Both the position numbers and the translations under genes were made by a program. The notes under the pieces are model-generated. The model was not told the origin of the DNA. It searched no databases and saw nothing but the letters and a program-made list of their open reading frames with translations. A DNA stretch of 64,000 nt from Acidobacteriota bacterium (GTDB lineage Bacteria > Acidobacteriota > Thermoanaerobaculia > Multivoradales > J023), in contig JAJCXO010000176.1 of assembly GCA_029263395.1 (NCBI GenBank), positions 1-64,000 on the forward strand, written 5' to 3'. This document shows positions 18,468 to 27,157 of the stretch, piece by piece. Numbering within the stretch: the stretch's first letter is position 1; each line of letters opens with the position of its first letter.

Positions 18468-19217
18468 CTATTGTGTTGAAATCGATTCCACAAGCGGGGC
18501 GAGAAAGGGCAATACGGTTTCAGCGACGATCCGTTGACCTTCGGCGGTGGGATGAATGCCGTCCGGCAGGTTGAGCTCGGGGTGGGCAGCGACGCCTTCG
18601 AGCAGGAAGGGGATCAGTGGGACATCGAACTCTTTTGCCAGCCTTGGATAGATCGCGGCAAAACGTTCGGCATAGTCGGGCCCGTAGTTGGGTGGAATGA
18701 GCATGCCGGCGAGGAGCACTTGGATGTCCTGAGCTTGGGCTTGCTCAACGATCGAGCGTAGATTGACTTCTGAGGAGTCGAGGGGGACACCGCGTAAACC
18801 GTCGTTGGCACCGAGGCAAACCACCAGGATATCCGGCTGTTGACGCAGCAGCCAATCGAGGCGAGCGAGACCACCAGCGGTGGTGTCGCCGCTGATGCCA
18901 GCATTGACAACTCGGACCTGCTGCCCGGTTTCGTTGAGGTACGCCTCGATCAGTGCCGGATAGGCCTGCTCGGCACTGAGACCGTAGCCGGCGGTCAGAC
19001 TATCTCCCAGGAAGATAACCAAAGGCCCACGTTCCTCGATCAATGGCGGCGATACTGTCTCTTTCGCCGGAGCTGAGGCTGAAGGGGGCTCGAGGCGTTC
19101 ACTACAAGCCGTACTGCAGAGCCACAGTGAGCCCAGGAACAATGGGCCTAGCAACAACGCGGATGACAGTCTAAAAACGGATGACAAACCAAAACGGTTC
19201 AGAATGCGAATCATCAT
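18468..19217 (-). CDS. tesA: TesA-type arylesterase / lysophospholipase (SGNH hydrolase)
   Basis: 249 residues. The N-terminal hydrophobic segment (about 14-38) ends in STAC, a weak lipobox, so the enzyme is exported and perhaps lipid-anchored. SGNH blocks: GDSLTAGYG with Ser73, NAGISGDTTAGG, LGANDG, and DGIHP carrying the catalytic Asp and His. Length and motifs match E. coli TesA, a periplasmic thioesterase, protease I and lysophospholipase L1. It is divergent from ybbA and ybbP across 147 bases, the same arrangement as in E. coli, which strengthens the name. Confidence 0.9.
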   Translation of the reverse strand: MMIRILNRFGLSSVFRLSSALLLGPLFLGSLWLCSTACSERLEPPSASAPAKETVSPPLIEERGPLVIFLGDSLTAGYGLSAEQAYPALIEAYLNETGQQVRVVNAGISGDTTAGGLARLDWLLRQQPDILVVCLGANDGLRGVPLDSSEVNLRSIVEQAQAQDIQVLLAGMLIPPNYGPDYAERFAAIYPRLAKEFDVPLIPFLLEGVAAHPELNLPDGIHPTAEGQRIVAETVLPFLAPLVESISTQ

Positions 19218-19364
19218 GAGGGGAGTCTATCGAAGCCGACGACCGTTAGTGGTGTGGGCTGATGTTAGGCTGCGCCAAGATCTCCGGTAGCCCTTTGCTG
19301 ATGACGGATGAACGCGCCTTCTCCCTACCCAGAACATGGCCTATCCCACGACAACAGAACAAAG

Positions 19365-20072
19365 ATGACAATTCCCAGTATCGAGATTCGTCACCTGAGT
19401 CATCGTCTTCCCTCGGGCGGACGTATGTTGACGATTCTCGATGACATCAATTTGGCGATTGCAGCCGGTGAATCGGTTGCGATTCTTGGCCCGTCCGGCA
19501 GCGGCAAGTCGACGCTGCTGGCAATGATGGCTGGTCTCGATCGCCCAACGGCGGGTGAGGTTCTGCTCAACGGCGAGCCAATCCACAATTTGTCCGAAGA
19601 TCGTCTGGCGATCTTGCGGCGACGTAACGTCGGCTTCGTATTTCAGAACTTCCAGCTTTTGGCTAACCAAACCGCCCGCGAGAATATCTTGCTGCCCTTG
19701 GAGTTGGCTGGTGAATCGTCGCCGGGCGATCGTGCCGACGAACTGCTCGAGCAGGTTGGCCTGATGGCTCGTGGGCACCACTATCCAGTCCAGCTTTCTG
19801 GTGGTGAACAACAGCGGATTGCACTCGCTCGGGCATTTGCTACCCGCCCGCGGATCCTGTTGGCTGATGAGCCAACCGGCAACCTGGACGGCGCCACCGG
19901 TGAACGTATCCTCGAGTTGTTAGCGGACCTGCGACGGCGAGAAGGGACGACGGTGGTTTTGGTAACCCATGATGTGTCAGTGGCGGAGCTCACTGATCGA
20001 GCCGTGCATCTGCGCGACGGTCGCATCGAACGAGAAGACAACCATCCGGCATCGGGAGTCATCACGGGATGA
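19365..20072 (+). CDS. ybbA: ABC transporter ATP-binding protein, YbbA/LolD type
   Basis: 235 residues. Walker A GPSGSGKST at 42-50, Q-loop in FVFQNFQLL, signature LSGGEQQRIALARA, Walker B ILLADEPTGNLD and H-loop VTHD. These are typical of the MacB/LolD subgroup that powers FtsX-type permeases. The start at 19365 follows AAAGATG-type purines and removes a 19-residue extension that does not fit the family. It overlaps ybbP by 4 bases (ATGA), so the two are translationally coupled. The YbbA-YbbP pair is thought to act with TesA in envelope lipid handling. Confidence 0.9.
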   Translation: MTIPSIEIRHLSHRLPSGGRMLTILDDINLAIAAGESVAILGPSGSGKSTLLAMMAGLDRPTAGEVLLNGEPIHNLSEDRLAILRRRNVGFVFQNFQLLANQTARENILLPLELAGESSPGDRADELLEQVGLMARGHHYPVQLSGGEQQRIALARAFATRPRILLADEPTGNLDGATGERILELLADLRRREGTTVVLVTHDVSVAELTDRAVHLRDGRIEREDNHPASGVITG

Positions 20073-22687
20073 CACCGAGCGTCTTCTTGCGGCATCTGCA
20101 TCGCGAGTCGCGAGGCAGTCGCGGGCGTCTGGTCTTCTTTGTCGCCTGCCTTGCGGCGGGAGTGGCCTCGGTGGTTGCGGTCGCGGGCTTCTCCGAGGGA
20201 CTGGATCGAGGTATCCGCAGTGAAGCCAAGACCTTGTTGGCAGCGGATCTGGCGGTCCGTGGACGTCAGCCGATACCCGAGGTGATCGAAGCTGAAATCG
20301 ACCGCATCGCCGGCGCCGAGCGCACCGGCGTGCGGGAGATGTTGACATTGGTGGCAGCAGAGGTGGCAGCGGAGAAGCCCCTGAGTGCGACTGAGACAAC
20401 CTCGTTGGTTGAGGGATTCGACGATGAAACGCCCGGCCGCAGCCTGTTGGTCGAGCTCAAAAGTATCGACGGTGTCTACCCCTTTTATGGCGATTTGGAG
20501 CTCGAGCCCACCGGTCATCTCAGCGCTCTACTCGATGATCGCAGCGTTGTCGTCGCGCCGGAGGTCCTCACTCGACTCGGGCTCACGGTTGGTGACGGAT
20601 TGAGGGTTGGCGGAGAGCGCTTCGAGATTGTCGGGGTGGTGCTTCGTGAGCCTGATCGCATCACCGGTGCGATGAGCTTGGGGCCGCGGGTGTTTGTGTC
20701 CGCAGCTGGCCTGGCTCGGGCTAATCTCGAACAACTTGGCAGCCGGGTCAACTACCGGATGTTGGTGCGTCTCCCGGCCGAGCGCGAAGCCGAGATCGGC
20801 AGCTTGATGGAACAACTTGGCGCGTTGTTGGAAACCGACGGTCGACACCGCATCGAGTCTTTCACTGAGGCGCAGCCTTCGTTGCGTAAAGGTTTGCAGC
20901 GAGTGGGCAGTTACCTGGGGCTGGTTGCTTTGCTGTCTCTGCTGATCGGTGGCTTAGGGGTTGCACAAACGGTGCGTGCCTGGCTGGCCGGCCGAATGGA
21001 CTCGATCGCCGTTCTCAAATGCCTGGGGTACCGGCCGCGGGAGATTCTGTGGCTCTACTTAGGGCAGACGGCCGTCCTAGGAGCCCTTGGTAGTCTGGTT
21101 GGTGTCGGTCTTGGAATTGGCCTCCAGGCCAGCTTCACCCGATTGTTGGCTGGAGCGTTGCCGGTTGAGCATCTCGAGATGTGGCAGCCGTGGTCTTGGA
21201 GCCGTGGCTTGATCCTCGGAGTTGGCGTGGCGTTGCTCGCCAGCTTGCCGCCACTGGTCGCCGCCATGAGAGTGCCGCCGATTCGGGTGTTGCGTCGCGA
21301 TGCCGATCCTTTGCCACCTAGCCGAACCGCTCTTGGCGGCGCGGCGCTGATTCTGTTGGCGAGTCTGATTGGCCTCGCCGCGTGGCAGGCAAGCTCGATC
21401 TGGATTGGTTTGTTGTTCACGTTGGGGCTGATCGTAGTTGGGGTTGTGCTCGGCCTGGCTGCTTTGGCGCTTGTCCGGGCTGCTGCTCGACCGCGCGAGC
21501 GGTCGCGACTGTGGTTTCGCCAAGGCTTGGCGGCGCTCGATCGTCCAGGAGCATCAACGGTTGCTGGCATCGTCGCCTTGGGACTCGGAGTGCTGGCGTT
21601 GCTGACCATGTTCCTAGTCGAGTTCGGGTTGAGCTCTGAGCTGGCAAGAGATCTTCCCAAGGATGCGCCGACCGCGTTTTTGGTCGACATCCAGAAAGAC
21701 CAATGGCCAGGTGTCGAGGAATTGCTGCACGACGAGCGTGCCGATCAGATCGATTCCGTGCCGATGGTGATGGCGCGGATTACCGCGATCGATGGCCGCC
21801 AAGCTGCCGAGCTAAGGGAAGAAGTTGAGGCCGAGGAGGCCGATCAGCGCCCGGGAGCGGGTGGGCGAGAGGCTTGGGCGCTGCGGCGTGAACAGCGACT
21901 GACCTACCTCGATCAACTACCGGAAGACAACCAGCTCATCAGCGGCGAGCTTTGGGGGCAACCGGAATTGGCCGAAATCAGCGTCGAGGAAGAGTTTGCC
22001 CGTGAGCTTGGTGTCGAGCTCGGTTCAATCGTCACCCTCGACATCCAAGGGGTAGCGCTGGATCTCACGGTGACCAGCCTGCGTGAGGTCGACTGGGGCT
22101 CTTTCGGTATCAATTTTTTCTTGGTGGCTGAGCCGGGAGTTTTGGAGGATGCGCCTCAGACCCGCGTTGCTGCTGCCCGTCTGCCCGAAGGCCGTGAGCA
22201 GCATATCCAAGACGTGCTGGCCGCAAGATTCCCCAATGTCACGATGATCCGCACCCGTGAGGTGCTGGAGAAAGTTGCGACGATGCTGACGCAACTAGCC
22301 CTCGGTGTGCGGCTACTCGGTGGCCTCACTGTGCTGGCTGGCCTTGCCATTCTGGCCGGTGCCGTCAGTGCCGGTTCGATTCGACGTGGGGCCGAGGTGG
22401 CGTTGCTCAAGACGTTGGGCATGACTCGCCGGCAGGTGATGGCGAGTTTTGCAACCGAATACGCTCTGGTTGGCTTTGTTGCGGGATGCATCGGTACCGT
22501 TGGAGGGACAGTCCTAGCCTATGTCGTCTTGACCCAAGGTATGGAGGTGACCTGGGAGCTTCACCCCTGGTGGTTGGTTGGGGCGGTCGCCGCGACCGTA
22601 GTCCTGGCAGTTGTTTCGGGGCTCCTCGCCAGTGTCAATGCTTTGCGTCGAAGGCCGGTGGAGGTGTTGCGGAGTGTGACAGGTTAG
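20069..22687 (+). CDS. ybbP: ABC transporter permease, YbbP/FtsX-like
   Basis: 872 residues with about ten membrane helices in the double-FtsX layout: one helix near 25-45, a large periplasmic domain (about 50-270), a cluster of helices (about 285-510), a second periplasmic domain (about 530-750) and three to four helices near 755-870. The RRGAEVALLKTLGMTRRQV segment before the last helices is typical of FtsX-type permeases. Overlap with ybbA gives a dedicated transporter. Length matches the family. Confidence 0.9.
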   Translation: MTPSVFLRHLHRESRGSRGRLVFFVACLAAGVASVVAVAGFSEGLDRGIRSEAKTLLAADLAVRGRQPIPEVIEAEIDRIAGAERTGVREMLTLVAAEVAAEKPLSATETTSLVEGFDDETPGRSLLVELKSIDGVYPFYGDLELEPTGHLSALLDDRSVVVAPEVLTRLGLTVGDGLRVGGERFEIVGVVLREPDRITGAMSLGPRVFVSAAGLARANLEQLGSRVNYRMLVRLPAEREAEIGSLMEQLGALLETDGRHRIESFTEAQPSLRKGLQRVGSYLGLVALLSLLIGGLGVAQTVRAWLAGRMDSIAVLKCLGYRPREILWLYLGQTAVLGALGSLVGVGLGIGLQASFTRLLAGALPVEHLEMWQPWSWSRGLILGVGVALLASLPPLVAAMRVPPIRVLRRDADPLPPSRTALGGAALILLASLIGLAAWQASSIWIGLLFTLGLIVVGVVLGLAALALVRAAARPRERSRLWFRQGLAALDRPGASTVAGIVALGLGVLALLTMFLVEFGLSSELARDLPKDAPTAFLVDIQKDQWPGVEELLHDERADQIDSVPMVMARITAIDGRQAAELREEVEAEEADQRPGAGGREAWALRREQRLTYLDQLPEDNQLISGELWGQPELAEISVEEEFARELGVELGSIVTLDIQGVALDLTVTSLREVDWGSFGINFFLVAEPGVLEDAPQTRVAAARLPEGREQHIQDVLAARFPNVTMIRTREVLEKVATMLTQLALGVRLLGGLTVLAGLAILAGAVSAGSIRRGAEVALLKTLGMTRRQVMASFATEYALVGFVAGCIGTVGGTVLAYVVLTQGMEVTWELHPWWLVGAVAATVVLAVVSGLLASVNALRRRPVEVLRSVTG

Positions 22688-22691
22688 ATAG

Positions 22692-22910
22692 CTAGAGCCC
22701 AGCCAAGAACGTCGAGAGCTCGGTCGGCCTTGTGGGCTGCGCCGCAGCTCCGGAAACTCGCCGGATCTTTTGCGAGATGCCCTAAGTCCTGCTGGTGTAA
22801 TACGGATACGAGATCCCGACAGGTACGCAGCTCAAACACGCTCGCTGCTTACTCGCTCCACAAGGCTTCCCTCCCCGAGCCGGAAATTGCAAAAAAGGGA
22901 CGAGTTCTAG
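22692..22910 (-). repeat. MITE-like dispersed repeat, copy 2
   Basis: Starts and ends with CTAG. It is the same sequence as 51042-51264 (shared blocks CGGTCGGCCTTGTGGGCTGC and CTCGCTCCACAAG) and the reverse complement of 24104-24323. It fills almost the whole gap between ybbP and the YceI-like gene. No coding capacity is evident. Confidence 0.85.
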
Positions 22911-23003
22911 ATAGCAAGGTCTGACGTGTCATCAGAGGCGGTAAACTACACAAGCTCCGCCACAGGACCAAAACTCGATCCATCCAAGGACAGGAGATCA
23001 TCA

Positions 23004-23750
23004 ATGAACAACACCTCATCACGATTCGGGCGCTGGCTCGCGGTCGGTTCGATCATCTCATTGATGCCCACGTTATGGGTGTCAGAGTTGGCGGCTGCCG
23101 AGGTTGATGTGGATGACTCACGGTCGGTGTTTGCTGTTGTGACCCACAAAAGTGGGTTCGCCTCCGGCATGGCTCACAACCATCTGATCAGCGCCGCAAC
23201 TTACCAGGTTGAGCTGGACTTTGATCCCGCCGCACCGCTGCAAGCCAGCTTTGAGTTACGGACTAACGCTGCCGCGCTGGAAGTCGACCGCGGTGATCTC
23301 CAGCAGGCTTGGTATCCACGGTTCGAGGCGCTCGGTGTTCTGAACGAAGCCTTCGGTGACGTCCCCGACAAGGATCGCCAGAAGATCCACAAGTCTATGA
23401 TCGGTAAGAGTCAGCTCGATGCCGCGGGCTTTCCGCAGATTGTCGCCACGGTCGTTGGCGTGACCGAAAAGACAGCGACGGTTGGGAAGGTCGAGTTTCC
23501 GTATCAGGTGACGTTGCGGCTCGAAGTGCGTGGGCAGGCGGTGGAGAAGCCGATAGCTGGCCGCTTTGAAGTGGATGGTGCCTCAGTCACCATCGAAGCC
23601 GTAGGGGCATTCAACTTCTCTGACTTCGGGATCAAACCGTTTTCGGCTTTTCTCGGCGCAGTCAAGAATGAAGACGAGTTCCACGTCTATTTGAGCTTGG
23701 CCGGCACGTTGCCAGAGCCCGGCGATGTTGATGCCACCGCGGGCGACTGA
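23004..23750 (+). CDS. YceI-like secreted lipid-binding protein
   Basis: 248 residues with a signal peptide (about 1-33, ending LAAA). The mature part starts VDVDDSRSVFAVVTHKSGFASGMAHNH and continues in the alternating strand pattern of YceI lipocalin-like barrels, ending with FGIKPFSAFLGAVKNEDEF. The family binds isoprenoid or fatty-acid-like molecules in the periplasm. AGGAG 7 bases before the ATG at 23004 sets the start; an in-frame upstream ATG at 22926 would precede the signal peptide by 26 residues. It stands alone between two copies of the dispersed repeat. Confidence 0.85.
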   Translation: MNNTSSRFGRWLAVGSIISLMPTLWVSELAAAEVDVDDSRSVFAVVTHKSGFASGMAHNHLISAATYQVELDFDPAAPLQASFELRTNAAALEVDRGDLQQAWYPRFEALGVLNEAFGDVPDKDRQKIHKSMIGKSQLDAAGFPQIVATVVGVTEKTATVGKVEFPYQVTLRLEVRGQAVEKPIAGRFEVDGASVTIEAVGAFNFSDFGIKPFSAFLGAVKNEDEFHVYLSLAGTLPEPGDVDATAGD

Positions 23751-23761
23751 TCACCCCGTGT

Positions 23762-23812
23762 CGATGATTGCCGGGCTCCAATAATTACCGGGCTTCGATG
23801 ATTACCGGACCC
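23762..23812. repeat. Three 17-bp tandem repeats
   Basis: 23762-23778, 23779-23795 and 23796-23812 share the consensus CGATGATTACCGGGCTC. They lie just after the YceI-like gene. The remainder of 23813-24103 shows no gene I can support. Confidence 0.6.
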
Positions 23813-24103
23813 CAAGTACCGCTGTGGACTCCGTGGTGGGCGGACTTGTGGAGGACGGACTGTCGATCCGTTACGGCGTGGTTGTCGTAGAGCTTCGATC
23901 GCATAAAGCACCTTTTGAGGCTGGTCGTCAGGTTCGAGATGGGTTTCCTCAAGGGTGAATGCGAGAACGGGGATCGAAACGGACCAGCGGATCAGAAAAA
24001 ACTCCAAATTGTTTAGCGCTGTCATATCAAGGGGCGCCAAACGTATCAGGAATCGATCAATCTGGACCGAGATAGTCGCCTGGGGCCCCTCGCGCAATGC
24101 ACG

Positions 24104-24323
24104 CTAGCCCAGGTCTTGTCTAGTTGTTGCCGGCGGCTCCAGGGAGGGAGGCCTTGTCGAGCGAGCAAGCAGCGAGCGTGTTTGAGCTTCGTATCTGTTG
24201 GAATCTCGGATCCGTTTACACCAGCAGGACTTAGGCATCTCGTAAAAGATCCGGCGAGTTTCCGGAGCTGCTGCGCAGCCCACAAGACCGACCGAGCTCT
24301 CGACGCGTTCCTAGATGGATCTC
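24104..24323 (+). repeat. MITE-like dispersed repeat, copy 3
   Basis: Begins CTAG and runs to about GGATCT. It is the reverse complement of copy 2, with shared blocks AAGCAGCGAGCGTGTTTGAGC (split by few changes) and GATCCGGCGAGTTTCCGGAG. Copies 2 and 3 therefore bracket the YceI-like gene as an inverted pair. It ends about 8 bases before the stop of the B2-like gene. Confidence 0.85.
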
Positions 24324-24331
24324 GCCTAACC

Positions 24332-24763
24332 CTAATGCGACCAGACCTCAGCGTATTCCGAGGTGTTGGATTGTTGTGGGTCGCTCCCCAACACGGTGAC
24401 CCAGGCATGAAACTTCATTTCGCCATCAACTCGCATCGTGCCGATGTGGATGCGGGGTTCGAGACCGCAGCGCGACCATAGGTCGAGCAGGAGGAACGAA
24501 TGTTTCAGGCAGGGGCCGAAATTGCGTGGCGGTAGCCAGCGCAACAGACGCCAGGCGCTGCCCCCGAGGTACCGCGGATTGGTCAGGTAAGACGGCTTCC
24601 AGGGGCTGACCGCGCGCAAGCGGTCCGCAAGTTGTTCGAGGTCGTAACGCCGGTTGAGCCAACTCAGACGGATAGCAGCCCACAGCACGACCGGCAGCGC
24701 GGCGACCAGAAACACAGCTTTGGTAGCCAGCTCACCGAGGGTGGGGCGTGAGGGATTCATCAC
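24332..24763 (-). CDS. Lasso-peptide B2-like transglutaminase-fold protein
   Basis: 143 residues. A hydrophobic N-terminal segment (about 14-32) is followed by a B2-type (McjB C-terminal, transglutaminase-like) core: Cys in GPCLKHSFLL, His in FHAWVTV, and conserved R(I/H)G in the middle strand. In lasso peptide clusters this Cys protease removes the leader peptide. It overlaps the radical SAM gene by 32 bases and is last in the leftward set. Role inferred: proteolytic step on a modified peptide or protein. No lasso cyclase gene is present, so the product is not a normal lasso peptide. Confidence 0.75.
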   Translation of the reverse strand: MMNPSRPTLGELATKAVFLVAALPVVLWAAIRLSWLNRRYDLEQLADRLRAVSPWKPSYLTNPRYLGGSAWRLLRWLPPRNFGPCLKHSFLLLDLWSRCGLEPRIHIGTMRVDGEMKFHAWVTVLGSDPQQSNTSEYAEVWSH

Positions 24764-25784
24764 CGCTCGTCAATTGCTCGAAGATCGCAGCTCGCTCCTG
24801 GGCGTAGGACGATGGGCCGTAGAGATCACCATCCTCGACCAGCGCCTGCGCGTGACATCGTCCGCAGGTGGATAACTTCGAGCAGCTCTTGCAAGTGTGG
24901 AGGTTGTTGCGCCGGATGTTGCGCACTTGATTCAGCCATGGGGAATTCTCCCACACATCGCGGAACGATCGCTCACGGACGTTGCCATCGGCCCCGGGCA
25001 GGATATTGCAAGCCATCACGTCGCCTGAAGACGTGATATTGCAATAGCGGTTAGCGGCGGCGCACAGCGGGCCGTCGTGACGCGGGTCGTTGTTGTCAGG
25101 TTCCGGAACGTGGCAGCCCAAGTGAGGCCCACCGTAGTGGGGTATCAGCTCCTCCTGGGGTACCCGTAACGCTAGGGTGGAACGGTCACCGTCCTTCTTG
25201 GCCATGATGGTTGGCGAGGCTTGAAAGCCGGCTCCGATCTGTTCGGCGTAGGCCGCGATCGCATCCAACTGACGGAAGTTGTGGGTCATCATCGGTGCCT
25301 TGAGCAGGACCTCGACGTTTCGGTCCCGCAATCGTTCGATTCCAGCGAGGGTCTTGGCGAACGAGCCCGGGCGCTGCGAAATTAGCTCGAAGGTTGCCTC
25401 GTCCATCGAATAAAGGCTGATCTCGACCGCCGCAGCCAGATCGACAATGTCATCCGCAACTTGGTCCTCGATCAGAGTACCGTTCGAGAACAACCGCAAC
25501 GCGAATCCGAGTTGCCGCGCCCGCTTCGCAACGGTCAACCAATCGCGGCGCAGAAAAAGCTCACCGCCAGTGAGGGTGAGGAACATCGTACCCATGTCGG
25601 CCAGCTCTTCGAGCAAGGTCAGCAGGCGCTCGGTGGAGAGCAGATCCGGGGCTGAGAAGTCTGGGATATAGCAGTGCTGGCAGCGGAAGTTGCAATGGTG
25701 AGTGAGCTCGATCGAAACATCCATTGGGATGTTGTATTTCGCCGCCTGCACAATCAGACGGTGTTGATGCACCGGCAAGCTCAT
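24732..25784 (-). CDS. Radical SAM/SPASM peptide-modifying protein
   Basis: 350 residues. The [4Fe-4S] SAM motif is CNFRCQHC near 30-37, followed by the TGGE motif in LTLTGGELFLR. The C-terminal SPASM region has Cys-rich clusters (CAAANRYC, MACNILPG, CKSCSKLSTCGRC) for auxiliary clusters. SPASM enzymes of this kind modify ribosomal peptides. The start is placed at the ATG overlapping the kinase stop (ATGA, 25784-25781); a longer open frame reaches 26012 but lies over the kinase gene. The substrate peptide is not identified. Confidence 0.85.
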   Translation of the reverse strand: MSLPVHQHRLIVQAAKYNIPMDVSIELTHHCNFRCQHCYIPDFSAPDLLSTERLLTLLEELADMGTMFLTLTGGELFLRRDWLTVAKRARQLGFALRLFSNGTLIEDQVADDIVDLAAAVEISLYSMDEATFELISQRPGSFAKTLAGIERLRDRNVEVLLKAPMMTHNFRQLDAIAAYAEQIGAGFQASPTIMAKKDGDRSTLALRVPQEELIPHYGGPHLGCHVPEPDNNDPRHDGPLCAAANRYCNITSSGDVMACNILPGADGNVRERSFRDVWENSPWLNQVRNIRRNNLHTCKSCSKLSTCGRCHAQALVEDGDLYGPSSYAQERAAIFEQLTSGDESLTPHPR

Positions 25785-26605
25785 GCCGCGTCTCGGCTGA
25801 TGACCGGCCACACCGCTTGAGTGGGCCGAAACGCAAGCTCCCAGATGGGTACCTTGGCGAGGAGCTCGGCCAGCGATTCGAAGGTCCGCCGCATCGCCTC
25901 GGCATCGTAGGTTGGCCACAGAACTTCTTTGCGTAGACGGGCGAAGGCTTCGCCCGGATCCAGTCGCCGTCGTTGGTCCCGGGTACCGTGGCGCAGCATG
26001 TAAACGCCACAAAGCGCGGCCTTCCCTGGGCGGCTATGCCAGAAGGGAAGGGCGCCAAGGCGGGGCTCGATGCCATCGAGCCGCACTGCGGTGAGCTCGT
26101 CACACAGGGCTTCGTTGGGGAACAAGCCGGCAAGGGTAGACTTGCCACTGCCGGAGGGCCCGCTGGCCAGCCAGCCACGGTTGCCGTCGACGAAAGCCGC
26201 GCCGTGCACGATCAAGCCGTGCTCCCAGGTGGCAGACCATACTGCCTGGATCATGCGGTCGATAGGAAATGTTGCTAGCGGTCCGTCGAGTGTGCCGGTC
26301 CGTTGCCGGTGATCGAGCTCGAGCAGGAATGTGGGCGTGCTCAGATATTGCCGATGACCATCACGCGTCGAGCTCATCGGCTGTTTACGCCCGTCCATCA
26401 GCTCTTGCGGGCACAGTGATCGCGTATCCCTGAGCCGATAGACGATGTCCCACGTAATGTCCCCCGTGGCTGGCTTGGTTATCCTGAAGGCATCGTAGCG
26501 CAACGTTAACAGCTGGCGAAGTGGGTGACTGTCGCAGGTGATAGCCACCGAAATACCGCCGAAGTCATAACGATGTGTCGTCACGAAAACGGTACCTGGG
26601 AACAC
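25781..26605 (-). CDS. HPr kinase-related protein
   Basis: 274 residues. The P-loop GPSGSGKST lies near 168-176 and is preceded by LIVHGAAFVDG, the usual start of the HprK-like kinase core. The N-terminal half is not HprK and is typical of the HprK-related kinases found next to PqqD-like proteins. Such kinases sit in peptide-modification loci; phosphorylation of a precursor is known for some lasso peptides. It overlaps the PqqD-like gene upstream by 25 bases and the radical SAM gene downstream by 4 bases. Confidence 0.75.
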   Translation of the reverse strand: MFPGTVFVTTHRYDFGGISVAITCDSHPLRQLLTLRYDAFRITKPATGDITWDIVYRLRDTRSLCPQELMDGRKQPMSSTRDGHRQYLSTPTFLLELDHRQRTGTLDGPLATFPIDRMIQAVWSATWEHGLIVHGAAFVDGNRGWLASGPSGSGKSTLAGLFPNEALCDELTAVRLDGIEPRLGALPFWHSRPGKAALCGVYMLRHGTRDQRRRLDPGEAFARLRKEVLWPTYDAEAMRRTFESLAELLAKVPIWELAFRPTQAVWPVISRDAA

Positions 26606-27006
26606 AGAGGGTTTTGAGCCGGAAAGAATGCGCAGGTGGCGGCGACCTGTTCCACGGTCTCTTGCCAGAGGATCCGGGGTGGCTTGAGCTCGGCGGGCGG
26701 ATCGATGGCGATACGTTGTGGCTCCGTTGGCTCGGCACGTTGGACCAGCCCAAGCTCGACAAGCTCTTCCAAGAAAGTCTCGACCTCGGCGGGTGTTAAG
26801 GACAGCTGGTCTTCGGCATCAAGCCGCTGGTTTTTGGCACCAAGTGCGTGCACCACGGCATCGACGTCGGTCATCGTTTCGAAAGTTTGCCAGATGAAGG
26901 CGGCGGTCGGGTTGAGACCCAACATTCGTTTTTCCGCGAGGTCGAGGAGGATCGTTTCCTCGCCGATAGTTCGCCAAGCCGTCTGCTTGGCGCGTCGATA
27001 CTTCAC
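26581..27006 (-). CDS. PqqD-like peptide chaperone (RRE domain)
   Basis: 141 residues. The N-terminal 95 residues match PqqD: WRTIGEETILLDLAEKRMLGLNPTAAFIW, then a winged-helix portion ending in FLEELVELGLV. PqqD-type RRE domains hold the leader of a ribosomal peptide for the modifying enzymes. About 45 extra residues follow, which may be a linker. First gene of the compact four-gene set PqqD, HprK-like, radical SAM, B2-like. The 151-base gap upstream (27007-27157) was searched for a precursor; see rejected items. Confidence 0.8.
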   Translation of the reverse strand: MKYRRAKQTAWRTIGEETILLDLAEKRMLGLNPTAAFIWQTFETMTDVDAVVHALGAKNQRLDAEDQLSLTPAEVETFLEELVELGLVQRAEPTEPQRIAIDPPAELKPPRILWQETVEQVAATCAFFPAQNPLCSQVPFS

Positions 27007-27157
27007 CCACAGATCCCCTTGATAAGCGGTCAGTCTAGCAGGCTTGCGTCGCTCGAATGATGCGGAAAGCTCTGGGCCCCGACCAACCGTGGTGGCGGCA
27101 GCTCGATAGAAACAGGGTTCGACCGCCCATCACCAAATGAGCTGTGATGGACGATAG

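Noticed and set aside
23687-24097. 136-codon minus-strand frame
   Set aside because: It overlaps the end of the YceI-like gene and the 17-bp repeats, and its second half is low-complexity. No start signal seen.
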